From: an uncultured Alphaproteobacteria bacterium
Lineage (GTDB): Bacteria; Pseudomonadota; Alphaproteobacteria; Rhodobacterales; Rhodobacteraceae
DNA length: 64,000 bases
Assembly (NCBI GenBank): GCA_902530595.1
Contig: CACAAX010000003.1
Location: forward strand, 36,001-100,000
Direction: 5' to 3'
Position 1 is the first letter of the stretch, and each line of letters starts with the position of its first letter. This document shows positions 25,176-34,728 of the stretch, in pieces. The notes below the pieces were generated by a model that saw nothing but the letters and a program-made list of their open reading frames with translations, was not told the DNA's origin and did not search any database. A program made the translations under genes and the position numbers.

Positions 25176-26873
25176 ATGCAGAAGAAGGATGGGAATTTGA
25201 AAGAGAAACAGAATGACGAAATAGGAGAGAGACTTGTAATTTCCGACATTGAGAGTGCTGAAAAAATCTTAGGAGTAAAGTACTCAAAAAGTGAACGAGC
25301 TCAAATGTTAAATAATCTGGAAGGCCAAATATTATCCGCAAAGTCGCGTAGACAAAATAATTTGGATAATTCAGTGCAAATGGCATCAAAATTTGATCCA
25401 AGACTCCCTGGTTTTTCGATGCCTGCTAAGACAGGTTATGAAGGGTCTGATTTAGCCTTTAAACTTCCCAAAAGAGAAGAAGACATTGCGTTTGCAACTG
25501 TAGGGCAACAGGCCTACCTAATAAAAAATGGTTTAATTACAAGCAGGAAGCTAACTGAAATCTATTTGAAGAGGATAAAAAAGTTTCAATCCAAGCTTCA
25601 ATGTTTTGCAATAGTTTCTGATGAGCAAGCTTTAGGACAAGCCGATGCAATGGACTCACTTTCCAAGTCTGGGATCAATCTCGGTCCACTTCACGGAATT
25701 CCTTACGGGTTAAAGGATTTATTTGATACTAAGGGTTTGATAACCGGCTGGGGAGCTGAACCTTATCGAAACAGAGTGCCAAGTAGTGATGCTACTATAG
25801 TAAAAAAGTTGCGAGCAGCTGGGGCTGTGATGTTAGGGAAAACTACTGTGGGAGCCCTTGCATATAATGATATTTGGTATGGGGGGCAAACGCGAAACCC
25901 GTGGAATATCAATGAAGGAAGTAGTGGATCAAGTGCTGGCTCAGCGTCCGCCACGGCAGCAGGATTATGCAGCTTTGCAATTGGAACAGAGACTTTAGGG
26001 TCTATTACATCACCAAGTCATCGATGCGGCACAACTGGTCTGAGACCGACCTTTGGAAGAGTTAGTAGAAGTGGCGCAATGGCTCTCTGTTGGTCTCTTG
26101 ATAAAGTTGGTCCGATCTGTCGAAGCGTAGAGGACACTGGGTTGGTGCTATCAGTTATTAATGGATATGATCGAGACGATAGGGGCAGCATAGATGCGGC
26201 ATTTCACTTTAGTGCAAACGATAGTATTAAGGGCCTTAAACTTGGTTACATACCAGAGGCGTTTCAAAAGGGCGCTTCAAAAATTGACAAGGAAGCCTTA
26301 AAAGCTGCAAAAAGTTTAGGTATGAAAGTGGTAAAGGTAGAGTTAGAAGACCTTCCATATATGTCTCTCATAAATATACTTTACGCAGAGGCCGCTGCAG
26401 CCTTTGAACATCTTACGTTATCCGGAGATGACGATACTTTGACTTGGCAAGATGATGGAGCTTGGCCCAATACCTTCAGAAAGGCAAGGTTTCTTTCAGC
26501 TGTAGATCATGTTCAGTTGGATAGATTGCGTTATTTAACTATGAAATCACTAGACAAAGTTTTTAGTGAAGTAGACGTACTTGTGGGTCCCTTCGATAAT
26601 GGACCAGGGCCGCTATTGGTAGCAACAAATTTTACAGGCCACCCTTGTCTCCACATAAGAGCAGGGTTTGAGGACCTTTCTTCCAGAGGAGAAGCCTCGC
26701 TCAGCAATGGAAAATTAAGCACGGGAGAGGCAGGTCAGGGAAAACAATTTAGGGTGCCACATGGAGTGTCCTTGTGGGGAAAACTTTTTGAAGAGGGAAA
26801 GATTTTAAACGTTGGCATGGCGTTGGAAGCGAAATTAAACGTTTGGGAAAATCGCCCACCCTTATTTCTTTAG
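25176..26873 (+). CDS. Amidase signature family enzyme
   Basis: A 565-residue amidase with the Ser-cis-Ser-Lys triad regions: GIPYGLKDLFDTKG holds the Lys, and NEGSSGSSAGSASATAAGL followed by GTETLGSITSPSHRCGTTGLRPTFGRVSRSGAM holds both Ser. It has a 60-residue N-terminal extension (EIGERLVISDIESAEKILGVKYSKSERAQML) beyond a minimal GatA-type amidase. It is followed directly by a dipeptide-type importer, so its natural substrate is probably an amide or peptide brought in by that system. It is more similar in layout to catabolic amidases than to GatA, because no gatB or gatC is present. Confidence 0.85.
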   Translation: MQKKDGNLKEKQNDEIGERLVISDIESAEKILGVKYSKSERAQMLNNLEGQILSAKSRRQNNLDNSVQMASKFDPRLPGFSMPAKTGYEGSDLAFKLPKREEDIAFATVGQQAYLIKNGLITSRKLTEIYLKRIKKFQSKLQCFAIVSDEQALGQADAMDSLSKSGINLGPLHGIPYGLKDLFDTKGLITGWGAEPYRNRVPSSDATIVKKLRAAGAVMLGKTTVGALAYNDIWYGGQTRNPWNINEGSSGSSAGSASATAAGLCSFAIGTETLGSITSPSHRCGTTGLRPTFGRVSRSGAMALCWSLDKVGPICRSVEDTGLVLSVINGYDRDDRGSIDAAFHFSANDSIKGLKLGYIPEAFQKGASKIDKEALKAAKSLGMKVVKVELEDLPYMSLINILYAEAAAAFEHLTLSGDDDTLTWQDDGAWPNTFRKARFLSAVDHVQLDRLRYLTMKSLDKVFSEVDVLVGPFDNGPGPLLVATNFTGHPCLHIRAGFEDLSSRGEASLSNGKLSTGEAGQGKQFRVPHGVSLWGKLFEEGKILNVGMALEAKLNVWENRPPLFL

Positions 26874-26943
26874 AAGGGTGAGATTACAAATTTGAGCAGA
26901 AAGACAATAAAAAATAGAAAATAATTTTAAGAAAGGAAAAAAA

Positions 26944-28479
26944 ATGAAACGAAATACAATGCTAACTATGGTTTTTACCTTGGTCGGATTTATGGTTTCC
27001 TATATACCATCAGTTTCGGCAGAAACCTGTCCGGTAAAAGGGGGAACACTTGTTTGGGGACATTCTGAAACTACTCAAAATCTCTATATCCATCAAACCG
27101 GTACAATTTCAACATTAAGAATATTACAAAATATTCATGATGGGTTGGTTACAGCAGATAAAGATTTGAATATCATTCCTGAGCTAGCAGAGAGTTACGA
27201 GGTCAGTTCCGACGGTTTAACTTATACCTTTAATCTTCGCGAGGGTGTAAAATTTCATGATGGCTCAGATTTGACTTCTGCAGACGTAAAATATAGCTTT
27301 GAAACGTTGATGGACCCGGACACGGGGGCAGTTAATAAACCAGTATTCAATAGCGTCGGATCGATTGATACTCCTGATGATTACACAGTAATAATTAAAA
27401 TGGATCAAATCAATATGCCATTCTTAGGTAGGCTTGCCGGTTTGGGAGCTGGAGCTATAATTCCTGAAGGCTCTGCAAGCATTCAGGGAGAGACACCAAT
27501 TGGAGCCGGCCCATTGAAGTTTGTCAGGCGTGAAATGGGGAATGAAGTTGAGCTAGAAAGGTTTAATGACTACTGGGATGGACCAGCATGTATAGATCGC
27601 TTAATTGCAAAAGAGGTAACTGAGCCGACCGTCAGGCTTACTGGTTTGAGAACTGGTGAGATGGACTTAATAAATGATATTCCTGCCGACAGGATTGAAG
27701 AGATTAAGAACGATAAAAATCTTAAGGTTTTAAGCTGGTCACATGGCGTTTTCGATTTTGTAAATTTAAATTACAAGCATGAACCATTCCAAGATGAACG
27801 TGTAAGATTGGCAATAGACTATATGATTGATAAAGAGATGCTTTTGCAAGGCGCCCTGTGGGGACAAGGTAAGATTGCTGCATCTCCTGGTTTCGTAAGT
27901 AGCGCATCATATAATAAAAATCTTAACCAAAGGCCACAAGATATAGCCAAGGCTAAAGCACTGTTGGCAGAGGCTGGCTATGGACCAGGAGATCTAAAGG
28001 TTGTCTTTAAGGCCACAACTAACTATCCTTATCACGTGGAGGCTGCTCAAATTTTAGTGGAGTGGTTCCGACAAGCTGGAGTAGAATTAACCATCGAACA
28101 GCTGACGTGGGCTGACTGGTTAAGCCAAGTATGGGTCGACAAAGACTTTCAAATGTCCATGATGAACTTTAATTCGATTTGGGAGGAAGATTTCCTGTAT
28201 TATAGTCTTTATAATTCTACGGGTGGTTTTAACTATCGGGGAATTAATGACACTGTTATTGACGAACTTACGGAAAAAGCTCGCGTAACCGTTGATGATG
28301 GAGCCAGAGCAGATATTTATCGGGAGGTTCAGCAGCGCGTTTTTGATAAAGTTCATGACATTGTTGTGTGGCATCGTAATAGCTCTTTTGGAACGCAAAA
28401 AAATATTGGTGGTTTAGACACTTTAGTCAATGGAGATGGTGCCACCTATCATTTTCATAGAGTATGGATAGAAAAATAA
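26944..28479 (+). CDS. Peptide/nickel ABC transporter substrate-binding protein (SBP_bac_5)
   Basis: A 511-residue DppA/OppA-like protein with a signal peptide (MKRNTMLTMVFTLVGFMVSYIPSVSAET, cleaved after VSA). Motifs include GVKFHDGSDLTSADVKYSFETLMDP and VNLNYKHEPFQDERVRLAIDYMIDKE, typical of the family. It is preceded by AAGAAAGGA. It follows the amidase gene by 70 bases and starts the importer operon. The ligand is unknown. Confidence 0.9.
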   Translation: MKRNTMLTMVFTLVGFMVSYIPSVSAETCPVKGGTLVWGHSETTQNLYIHQTGTISTLRILQNIHDGLVTADKDLNIIPELAESYEVSSDGLTYTFNLREGVKFHDGSDLTSADVKYSFETLMDPDTGAVNKPVFNSVGSIDTPDDYTVIIKMDQINMPFLGRLAGLGAGAIIPEGSASIQGETPIGAGPLKFVRREMGNEVELERFNDYWDGPACIDRLIAKEVTEPTVRLTGLRTGEMDLINDIPADRIEEIKNDKNLKVLSWSHGVFDFVNLNYKHEPFQDERVRLAIDYMIDKEMLLQGALWGQGKIAASPGFVSSASYNKNLNQRPQDIAKAKALLAEAGYGPGDLKVVFKATTNYPYHVEAAQILVEWFRQAGVELTIEQLTWADWLSQVWVDKDFQMSMMNFNSIWEEDFLYYSLYNSTGGFNYRGINDTVIDELTEKARVTVDDGARADIYREVQQRVFDKVHDIVVWHRNSSFGTQKNIGGLDTLVNGDGATYHFHRVWIEK

Positions 28480-28486
28480 ACCTCTT

Positions 28487-28509
28487 GTGGAGCGCTACCA
28501 GCGCTCCAC
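28487..28509 (+). promoter_or_regulatory. Intercistronic hairpin after the peptide-binding-protein gene
   Basis: GTGGAGCGCT-ACC-AGCGCTCCAC is a 10-bp perfect, GC-rich stem with a 3-base loop, 7 bases after the stop of the binding protein and 36 bases before the permease. It has the same position relative to a binding-protein gene as the hairpins at 3.9 and 14.5 kb. It probably stabilises the upstream message or partly terminates. Confidence 0.7.
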
Positions 28510-28545
28510 TTTACCAATTTGTCCTAAAACTTTTAAAGGCAAACC

Positions 28546-29487
28546 ATGGCTTATATTATTCACCGCTTATTTTCGATGGCCATTACGCTTTTCCTAATTT
28601 CTATTATAACCTTTACGGTGACAAATATTTTACCTGGAGATGTCGCCATGATGATCATGGGGACACAATCTAATCCTGAAGCCCTAGCTAATCTAAGAGA
28701 AAATCTAGGTTTAAACGACCCCTTAGTTTATCAGTATAGTAAATGGATCATTGGAATGCTAACCGGTGATTGGGGTAATTCTTTGCTCTTCAAAATGCCC
28801 ATAGGACCGATTTTACTTCAAAAAATGACAGCAAGTGGACTAATTGTTCTTTTGTCAATGATCATTGCCTTAGCACTTGCTGTACCACTAGGCGTTTGGT
28901 CTGCTGTCTATAAAAATAAATGGCAAGATACCGTCAGTAGTTCTGCTTCAATAGTAGGGGTGAGCCTTCCTGACTTTTTTTGGGGTATTATGTTAATCCT
29001 TTTATTTGCTCGAGCTTTAGGTTGGCTACCTTCCTCGGGTTTTGTAGATCCAGGCGAAGATTTTCTTTTAGCTCTAAAGCATGCATTTTTGCCATCACTT
29101 GCATTGGGCTTAGGTTTAATGGCACATCTTACTAGAATGACCCGGGCAACAATGACTGGTATTCTAAGCCAAGAGTTTATTCGGGTAGCCAGAGCCAAAG
29201 GTTTGGCAGAAAGAGTCGTGGTGTGGCAATACGGTTTGGCTAACGCTGTAGGACCAGTAATGACAGTCGCGGGTCTTCAAATGGGATATCTTTTTGGTTC
29301 CATTATCGTCATGGAAAGTCTTTTTAACTATACTGGAATGGGATGGCTGACATATCAGGCACTACTAAACAGGGATATTCCTCTAATACAAGCAACTGTG
29401 TTTGTAATAGCGGCGGTAGTCATGCTTATAAATTTAATTGTTGATCTTCTATATCCATTTTTCGACCCAAGGATAAAGTTAAAATGA
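28546..29487 (+). CDS. dppB: Peptide ABC transporter permease (DppB type)
   Basis: A 313-residue permease with six hydrophobic segments. It carries the DppB N-terminal pattern MAYIIHRLFSMAITLFLISIITFTVTNILPGD and the EAA-loop FIRVARAKGLAERVVVWQYGLANA. The start ATG overlaps nothing; it is 66 bases after the binding protein across the hairpin. It overlaps the DppC gene by 4 bases, so the two permeases are translationally coupled. Confidence 0.9.
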   Translation: MAYIIHRLFSMAITLFLISIITFTVTNILPGDVAMMIMGTQSNPEALANLRENLGLNDPLVYQYSKWIIGMLTGDWGNSLLFKMPIGPILLQKMTASGLIVLLSMIIALALAVPLGVWSAVYKNKWQDTVSSSASIVGVSLPDFFWGIMLILLFARALGWLPSSGFVDPGEDFLLALKHAFLPSLALGLGLMAHLTRMTRATMTGILSQEFIRVARAKGLAERVVVWQYGLANAVGPVMTVAGLQMGYLFGSIIVMESLFNYTGMGWLTYQALLNRDIPLIQATVFVIAAVVMLINLIVDLLYPFFDPRIKLK

Positions 29488-30308
29488 AAAATTTAAAAAA
29501 GCTGTTCAATCCAAAAGGTTTAATAGGATCGACATTAGTAATTCTGGTAGTACTTATTGCAATTTTTGCACCCCTCATTATTCCTCCAGAATACGCAACG
29601 CGAATGGATATGAGAGCTCGTTTATCACCACCTGATTTTTCTCATTGGCTGGGTACTGATCAGCTAGGACGCGACCTTTTCTATCGTATGATGCTTGGGG
29701 CACGAACTTCAATCAACATTGCTACTTCAGCGGTTCTTATGAGCCTCATAATAGGGCTACCACTGGGACTTATGTCGGGTTATTTTGGTGGGCGAGTTGA
29801 TAATGTTCTAATGCGACTAGTTGATACTTTACTCAGTTTTCCTGCTTTACTGCTTGCTTTAACTATAAGCGCTGTCTTAGGCCCCAGTATGCAAAATACA
29901 ATAATAGCTATCGGAATTGCTTTTACCCCATATCTTGCTCGCCTAATTCGGGGAGAAGCTCTCCGTGTATCACAAATGCCATATGTTGAGGCAGCTATAT
30001 CGTCTGGAGCAACACATCTAAGACTTATAATCGGCCATGTACTGCCCAACATCATGCCGGTGATAATAGTGCAATCAACAATCAGCTTGGCATTTGCTAT
30101 CTTAGCGGAGGCAGGACTTTCTTTTTTGGGTCTGGGCACTCAACCCCCAGAAGCTTCGTGGGGGCTTATGATTCAAGCTTCCCGAGACTATTTAGATCGC
30201 GCTCCATGGACTGCTTTGGTACCAGGAACTGCTGTTGCTCTAACGGTTTTAGGTCTTAACATGTTTGGTGATGTCCTTAGGGACGTACTAGATCCAAGGT
30301 CAGATTAA
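29484..30308 (+). CDS. dppC: Peptide ABC transporter permease (DppC type)
   Basis: A 274-residue permease with the DppC motif FSHWLGTDQLGRDLFYRMMLGARTS and the EAA loop VSQMPYVEAAISSGATHLRLIIGHVLPNIMPVI, followed by AILAEAGLSFLGLGTQPPEASWG. It starts within the dppB stop region and is followed without gap by the fused ATPase gene. Confidence 0.92.
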   Translation: MKNLKKLFNPKGLIGSTLVILVVLIAIFAPLIIPPEYATRMDMRARLSPPDFSHWLGTDQLGRDLFYRMMLGARTSINIATSAVLMSLIIGLPLGLMSGYFGGRVDNVLMRLVDTLLSFPALLLALTISAVLGPSMQNTIIAIGIAFTPYLARLIRGEALRVSQMPYVEAAISSGATHLRLIIGHVLPNIMPVIIVQSTISLAFAILAEAGLSFLGLGTQPPEASWGLMIQASRDYLDRAPWTALVPGTAVALTVLGLNMFGDVLRDVLDPRSD

Positions 30309-32167
30309 TGGCTGCCACCGGAGATATCTTGTCTATGAACAATCTTGAAACAAAAAAGCCCGTTGTGTCTATAAATGACTTACAAGTCAAATTTAAATCT
30401 GATGGAGAGACGGTGATAGCTGTAAACAAAATTAGTTTTAATGTTCATGCCGGTGAGACAGTGTGTTTAGTGGGGGAAAGTGGGTCAGGTAAATCGGTTA
30501 CTTCTCTCTCCTTAATGCGTTTGGTAGAATTTGGTGGTGGAGAAATTACTAACGGTAGTTTGGTTTTAGAAAGAAATAACAAACAAGTAAAAAATTTAGT
30601 TGAGGCAGATGCATCCACAATGCGTTCAATTCGAGGCAACGAAGTAGGAATGATCTTCCAAGAACCGATGACTTCGCTTAATCCTGTATTTACAATCGAG
30701 AGACAATTGACTGATGGGCTACGCCTACACACTAACCTGTCAGGAGGTGAGACACGTGAAAAGGCATTGCAATTGTTGAAAGAAGTTAGGATCCCAGATC
30801 CAGAAAAAAGACTTCGCCAATATCCGCACGAGCTTTCAGGAGGTATGCGACAACGCGTGGTTATTGCAATGGCAATGGCGTGTCGGCCTCGATTACTTAT
30901 TGCTGATGAGCCTACCACTGCCCTAGATGTAACAATTCAAGCAGAGATACTCGCACTTATTAATAGACTGAAACACGAAACAGGAATGGCTGTGTTGTTT
31001 ATTACTCACGATATGGCTGTAGTAGCACAAATGGCGGATAGAGTTGTTGTGATGTATCGTGGAGACATGATTGAAGAAGCGCCTGTGGAAAAAATATTTT
31101 CGGAGCCCAAGGAGGATTATACAAAAGCTTTGTTAGCAGCTGTCCCACAGCTTGGAGAGATGGCTGGAACTTCTGAGCCTAGACCTTTGGATATCCCAGG
31201 CCATGAGACCTTGCAAAAAAACCAAACGAAAAATTTAACTGCACGGCAAGAAACTGTTCTAGAGGTACAGAATCTTATCACTCGTTTCCCAGTTTATGGG
31301 GGCGTTTTTCGCCGAAAAGTAGCAAATGTTCATGCTGTAGAGAATGTATCTTTTTCTATAAAAAAAGGCGAGACAATGGCTCTTGTTGGTGAGTCTGGAT
31401 GTGGAAAATCAACTTGTGGAAGATCAATCCTACGTTTAGTAGAACCCGTATCAGGACAAATACTGCTTAATAATCAAAATATTTTAGCTTTAAATAGTCA
31501 TGAATTACGTAAGACCAGACGAGATATGCAAATGATATTTCAGGACCCGTTTGCTTCTCTTAATCCTTACATGACACTTAGGGATCAAATTGCTGAACCT
31601 CTCAAGAATTTTGGATTAGTTTCAAAATCTGAAATTGAAGACATTATCTGTGATATGCTCAGAAAAGTGGAATTACCTCTTGGATTTCTTAAAAGATTTC
31701 CCCACGAACTTTCTGGTGGCCAAAGACAGCGGGTAGCTATCGCCCGTGCGATTGTTGTTAATCCAAGCTTGGTTGTAGCCGATGAGGCAGTATCTGCATT
31801 GGACGTTTCAGTTCAAGCGCAAGTACTCAATTTGATGATGGCTTTGCAAGATCAATTAGGACTATCATATCTATTCATCAGTCACGATATGGCAGTGGTA
31901 GAACGTGTATCGCATAAAGTCGGAGTAATGTATCTTGGTAGGCTTGTTGAACATGGTAGCAGAGCCCAAATCTTTGAAAATCCACAGCATGAATATACCA
32001 AGTCTTTAATGGCAGCCGTTCCCATCGCAGACCCCAAGCAACGAAATATTTCTGGAGATATTTCTTTTAAACCAATCCCATCACCAGTTTTTCCAGTAGA
32101 CCAAGTAATTGAAAGTCCAATTTACAAAGAGGTAGAAACAGGGCATTGGGTCCTTACCAATAAATAG
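30308..32167 (+). CDS. Peptide ABC transporter ATP-binding protein, fused DppD-DppF
   Basis: A 619-residue protein with two complete cassettes. Cassette 1 (about residues 15-300) has Walker A GESGSGKS, ELSGGMRQR and DEPTTALDVT. Cassette 2 (about 315-590) has GESGCGKST, ELSGGQRQR and a Walker B DEAVSALDVS (Ala instead of the usual Pro). Each ends with a peptide-type tail (SRAQIFENPQHEYTKSLMAAVP). Fusion of the two ATPases is known in this class. It overlaps the dppC stop by one base (TAATG). Confidence 0.92.
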   Translation: MAATGDILSMNNLETKKPVVSINDLQVKFKSDGETVIAVNKISFNVHAGETVCLVGESGSGKSVTSLSLMRLVEFGGGEITNGSLVLERNNKQVKNLVEADASTMRSIRGNEVGMIFQEPMTSLNPVFTIERQLTDGLRLHTNLSGGETREKALQLLKEVRIPDPEKRLRQYPHELSGGMRQRVVIAMAMACRPRLLIADEPTTALDVTIQAEILALINRLKHETGMAVLFITHDMAVVAQMADRVVVMYRGDMIEEAPVEKIFSEPKEDYTKALLAAVPQLGEMAGTSEPRPLDIPGHETLQKNQTKNLTARQETVLEVQNLITRFPVYGGVFRRKVANVHAVENVSFSIKKGETMALVGESGCGKSTCGRSILRLVEPVSGQILLNNQNILALNSHELRKTRRDMQMIFQDPFASLNPYMTLRDQIAEPLKNFGLVSKSEIEDIICDMLRKVELPLGFLKRFPHELSGGQRQRVAIARAIVVNPSLVVADEAVSALDVSVQAQVLNLMMALQDQLGLSYLFISHDMAVVERVSHKVGVMYLGRLVEHGSRAQIFENPQHEYTKSLMAAVPIADPKQRNISGDISFKPIPSPVFPVDQVIESPIYKEVETGHWVLTNK

Positions 32168-32263
32168 AGAGATTAAAGGCTGAAAAATTATCCATAAAAA
32201 AAGGTGATAAGATGAAATTTTGGCACGAGTTGACAAAAAAAAGAAAGTTGAAGACGAAATATT

Positions 32264-32467
32264 TTGGATAGGTTGATCGAAATAGTTCGCAGACTGCTTC
32301 TGGCTATCATCTGGTTTTTTGGTGGGGGTTTTTCACTGGTTATAGTCACCCTCAGTTTAAACGAAGGCAACCCTCCGTTTTACCTTGCGATCTTGATTGC
32401 CTTTGGCTTTTTTGTCTTAAGTTATATCTGTCATACGCTGTTAAATTGGATTTTGGCGAAGAAATAG
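32264..32467 (+). CDS. Small two-helix membrane protein
   Basis: 67 residues from a TTG start: MDRLIEIVRRLLLAIIWFFGG with a helix, then LAILIAFGFFVLSYICHTLLNWI with a second. It ends 13 bases before the RidA-like gene, which has its own AGGAG. The short gap on the same strand suggests co-transcription. No family is recognised. The non-ATG start lowers confidence. Confidence 0.45.
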   Translation: MDRLIEIVRRLLLAIIWFFGGGFSLVIVTLSLNEGNPPFYLAILIAFGFFVLSYICHTLLNWILAKK

Positions 32468-32480
32468 GAGCTTAGTAAAC

Positions 32481-33575
32481 ATGACAGCTCTTCGTTCTTG
32501 CGTACCTTTTGGCAAAATGTGGGGCATGCGCCTTGATCATCCTTATTCTTCTTTAGTAAACGAAGGTGATTACGCTTGGACTTGTGGCCAGTGTCCTTTG
32601 GATACGTCTGGCAATGTATTGTATGCCAATGATATAGTTGCTCAGGCCAAATTAGTAGCCGAGTACATCCATGTCAGTTTGAAGGATGCGTCTTTTACTC
32701 CTTTATCAGTAGCTAAGCTAGTGGTCTACTATACTCAGACTGACACCGACCAGGTGCTTGCTATGCTTCAAGTTTTTGAACAAAGCTTTGCTGGCAATGC
32801 CTTAGTAGTGCCAATTGCTGTACCCCCATTTTATTATGAGGGAATGATGATTGAGGTAGATGTACATGCGGCCAAAAATCATCAACCCGTAACCACCTTC
32901 ACAGACCCCATTTCTGGGCTGACCCTTCAACAAATTAATAGCATAGACCTTACCTGGGCTGCTCTAACAATCGATATCCAAAACACCCAAGACCTTAGCC
33001 TTGAAAGCATTGAAGAGCTGCTAGCTAGAGCTAATTTATCCACTAAGCACCTTTTATGTGATCAATGGTATGAAAGTGAGGAAACCAGTAAAGCTTTCAT
33101 TAAAACTTTAACCAACTCTGATTTATGCCAAAACCCTAATTCCATATTTAGCACCAACGCTTATGGCCAACAAGCCACATTGGCTGAACTCACCTTTGTA
33201 GCGTTAGATAATGATCACTCACGAACCATTGTGCCAACCAACGTGACTACCAACCTGAGCCTTACAGGTCGCTACATTGGTAATTATTTTTCCATCACCG
33301 CTAATATCAATGATGAAACAGGGCTGGTTGACCAAACCCGTACAATTATGACTAACATAGCTCGTGTGGTAGACGAGTGGGGGCTAACTTTCGAGGATGT
33401 ATGCAAAGCCACTACCACCTATGTTGGCAATAGCTCTGCAGAAGCTTTACACGACAATATGGTTATCCGTAATAGTTATTACAGCGAGCCTGGCCCTGCG
33501 TCCACTGGCTTAAGAATTAACCATTTTCCCAATAGTCAGGGCAAGATTTCAGTGACCCTATTTGGTCTGGTATAG
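32481..33575 (+). CDS. Double RidA/YjgF-like domain protein
   Basis: A 364-residue protein with two RidA-like halves: residues about 10-130 (YAWTCGQCPLDTSGNVLYANDIVAQAKLVAEYI...) and 245-364 (YIGNYFSITANINDETGLVDQTRTIMTNIARVVDEWGLTFEDVCKATTTYVG). In true RidA enamine deaminases an Arg follows PA in the last motif; here the residues are PAST in the C-half and VVPIAV in the N-half, so deaminase activity is doubtful. AGGAG precedes ATG. It overlaps the small-terminase-like gene tail to tail by 40 bases. Confidence 0.75.
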   Translation: MTALRSCVPFGKMWGMRLDHPYSSLVNEGDYAWTCGQCPLDTSGNVLYANDIVAQAKLVAEYIHVSLKDASFTPLSVAKLVVYYTQTDTDQVLAMLQVFEQSFAGNALVVPIAVPPFYYEGMMIEVDVHAAKNHQPVTTFTDPISGLTLQQINSIDLTWAALTIDIQNTQDLSLESIEELLARANLSTKHLLCDQWYESEETSKAFIKTLTNSDLCQNPNSIFSTNAYGQQATLAELTFVALDNDHSRTIVPTNVTTNLSLTGRYIGNYFSITANINDETGLVDQTRTIMTNIARVVDEWGLTFEDVCKATTTYVGNSSAEALHDNMVIRNSYYSEPGPASTGLRINHFPNSQGKISVTLFGLV

Positions 33576-33985
33576 GCCTTGGCAGAGATTTTATTAAGCC
33601 TTTTATGAATTTCACTAAGTATCTCTCCTGACGTTCTCTCAATAGGGCTTTCCATTTTAGGTGTGAAGAAGCCAATATGTTTACCAAGTAATTCCATTGC
33701 TTTAAGCCTTCCTGCGATAGGTCCATCACTAAAGGCTATTCTCTCTAATTCATTAAGTACTCTCTCTTCTCGTGAGACTGCTTGTAAGCGTCGTCTAGCT
33801 TCTTTTTCCTTCTCTAGCTCTAAAATCCTTGTGCTAACCTTGGGGTGTCTCCTGAGCCTTGAGGCTTCTTCCCAGACCGTTTTATCGGACATATTTTGGG
33901 TGTCATAAGCACCCCTATACGCCGAAGTCTGACTAGTACCTTTAGTAAGGAGTTCGACGAAGTTTTCTTGTTTAGCTGTTAACAT
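33536..33985 (-). CDS. Phage terminase small subunit-like protein (Terminase_2)
   Basis: A 149-residue protein that opens MLTAKQENFVELLTKG with the helix-turn-helix YRGAYDTQNMSDKTVWEEASRLRRHPKVSTRI, followed by a coiled stretch and the RLKAMELLGKHIGFF segment, which matches the Terminase_2 small-subunit layout. No large terminase, portal or capsid gene is visible in the window. It lies just left of the att-like repeats, so it may be a phage relic or a gene of a phage satellite. A weak AGGATGA precedes ATG. Confidence 0.7.
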   Translation of the reverse strand: MLTAKQENFVELLTKGTSQTSAYRGAYDTQNMSDKTVWEEASRLRRHPKVSTRILELEKEKEARRRLQAVSREERVLNELERIAFSDGPIAGRLKAMELLGKHIGFFTPKMESPIERTSGEILSEIHKRLNKISAKAYTRPNRVTEILP

Positions 33986-34191
33986 TGTAGGTCATCCTTT
34001 GAGAATTTTTCAGTACATACAGTGCGCTGACGAATACAAGTCTTTGGGGGTGCGGGGTAGGTGGGGTACCTGTAAATTCGAAAAAGCTTAAAATCATGCT
34101 AATTTATTTACCTTATTGTGGGTATTGTTGTGGGTAAAATACAATTACACAACGCAATATTATTGTAAATCAATGGCTTATGTTGTTTTTG

Positions 34192-34290
34192 TGGCGGACA
34201 GGCCCTCTACCACATTCCTCTGTAAGCCTTTGTAATCTTGACTATATTTTAACAGATAATCTCTCTACCCACAAATATTCATACAAATTG
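34192..34290. repeat. Left att-like site of the tRNA-Ser island
   Basis: TGGCGGACAGG (34192-34202) repeats exactly the 3' end plus CCA of the tRNA-Ser gene at 42852-42862. The following arm, CCCTCTACCACATTCCTCTGTAAG onward to ACCCACAAATATTCATACAAA, recurs almost unchanged at 36961. Inverted integrase-arm-like TTGTGGGTA motifs lie near 34122-34138. The stretch 33986-34377 has no gene apart from this. Confidence 0.7.
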
Positions 34291-34377
34291 CTTTAAAATT
34301 CATGTTGCACCTTTTGCAAAGCCCTGTAGAAAAAGCTACGAGATGGCTTTCAACGCCGAAAAAGTGAACATTTTAAC

Positions 34378-34509
34378 CTAATCGTCTATATCTTCTGTTT
34401 TTTTCTTGTTACGCATTTCTTTTGCTATAAGCGTAGCTAAAACGCCAGCTCCAAAAGCACCGAGTAACGTGAGCTTTAAAAACTTAAGTTTTACTAGTGT
34501 ATGTATCAT
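34378..34509 (-). CDS. Possible 43-residue membrane microprotein
   Basis: MIHTLVKLKFLKLTLLGAFGAGVLATLIAKEMRNKKK, then TEDIDD: one hydrophobic helix with basic flanks and an acidic end, a typical small membrane protein layout. No strong ribosome-binding site precedes ATG. It is within the first cargo block of the island. Confidence 0.35.
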   Translation of the reverse strand: MIHTLVKLKFLKLTLLGAFGAGVLATLIAKEMRNKKKTEDIDD

Positions 34510-34728
34510 GCCGTTGAAATAGTTCGAAAAAATATGGCTTCAATTGTTAAGAGTCTTTTTGTGCCTTGTCTTCATATTGCGGCATTCTTATTCATCTTTT
34601 GATGAGTAATCATATAAAATGAACGTGCGTACTCATGACTTACTTTGTATTTAAAAGTACATGAATTGAACTTTTCGAATATTTGCTGTACACTTACCCA
34701 AGCAATCTATCTTGTAAGGAGTTTATCT

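Noticed and set aside
34645..34728. 28-residue N-terminal extension of the enoyl-CoA hydratase
   Set aside because: The family starts near the later ATG, which has AAGGAG in front; the upstream part is not crotonase-like.
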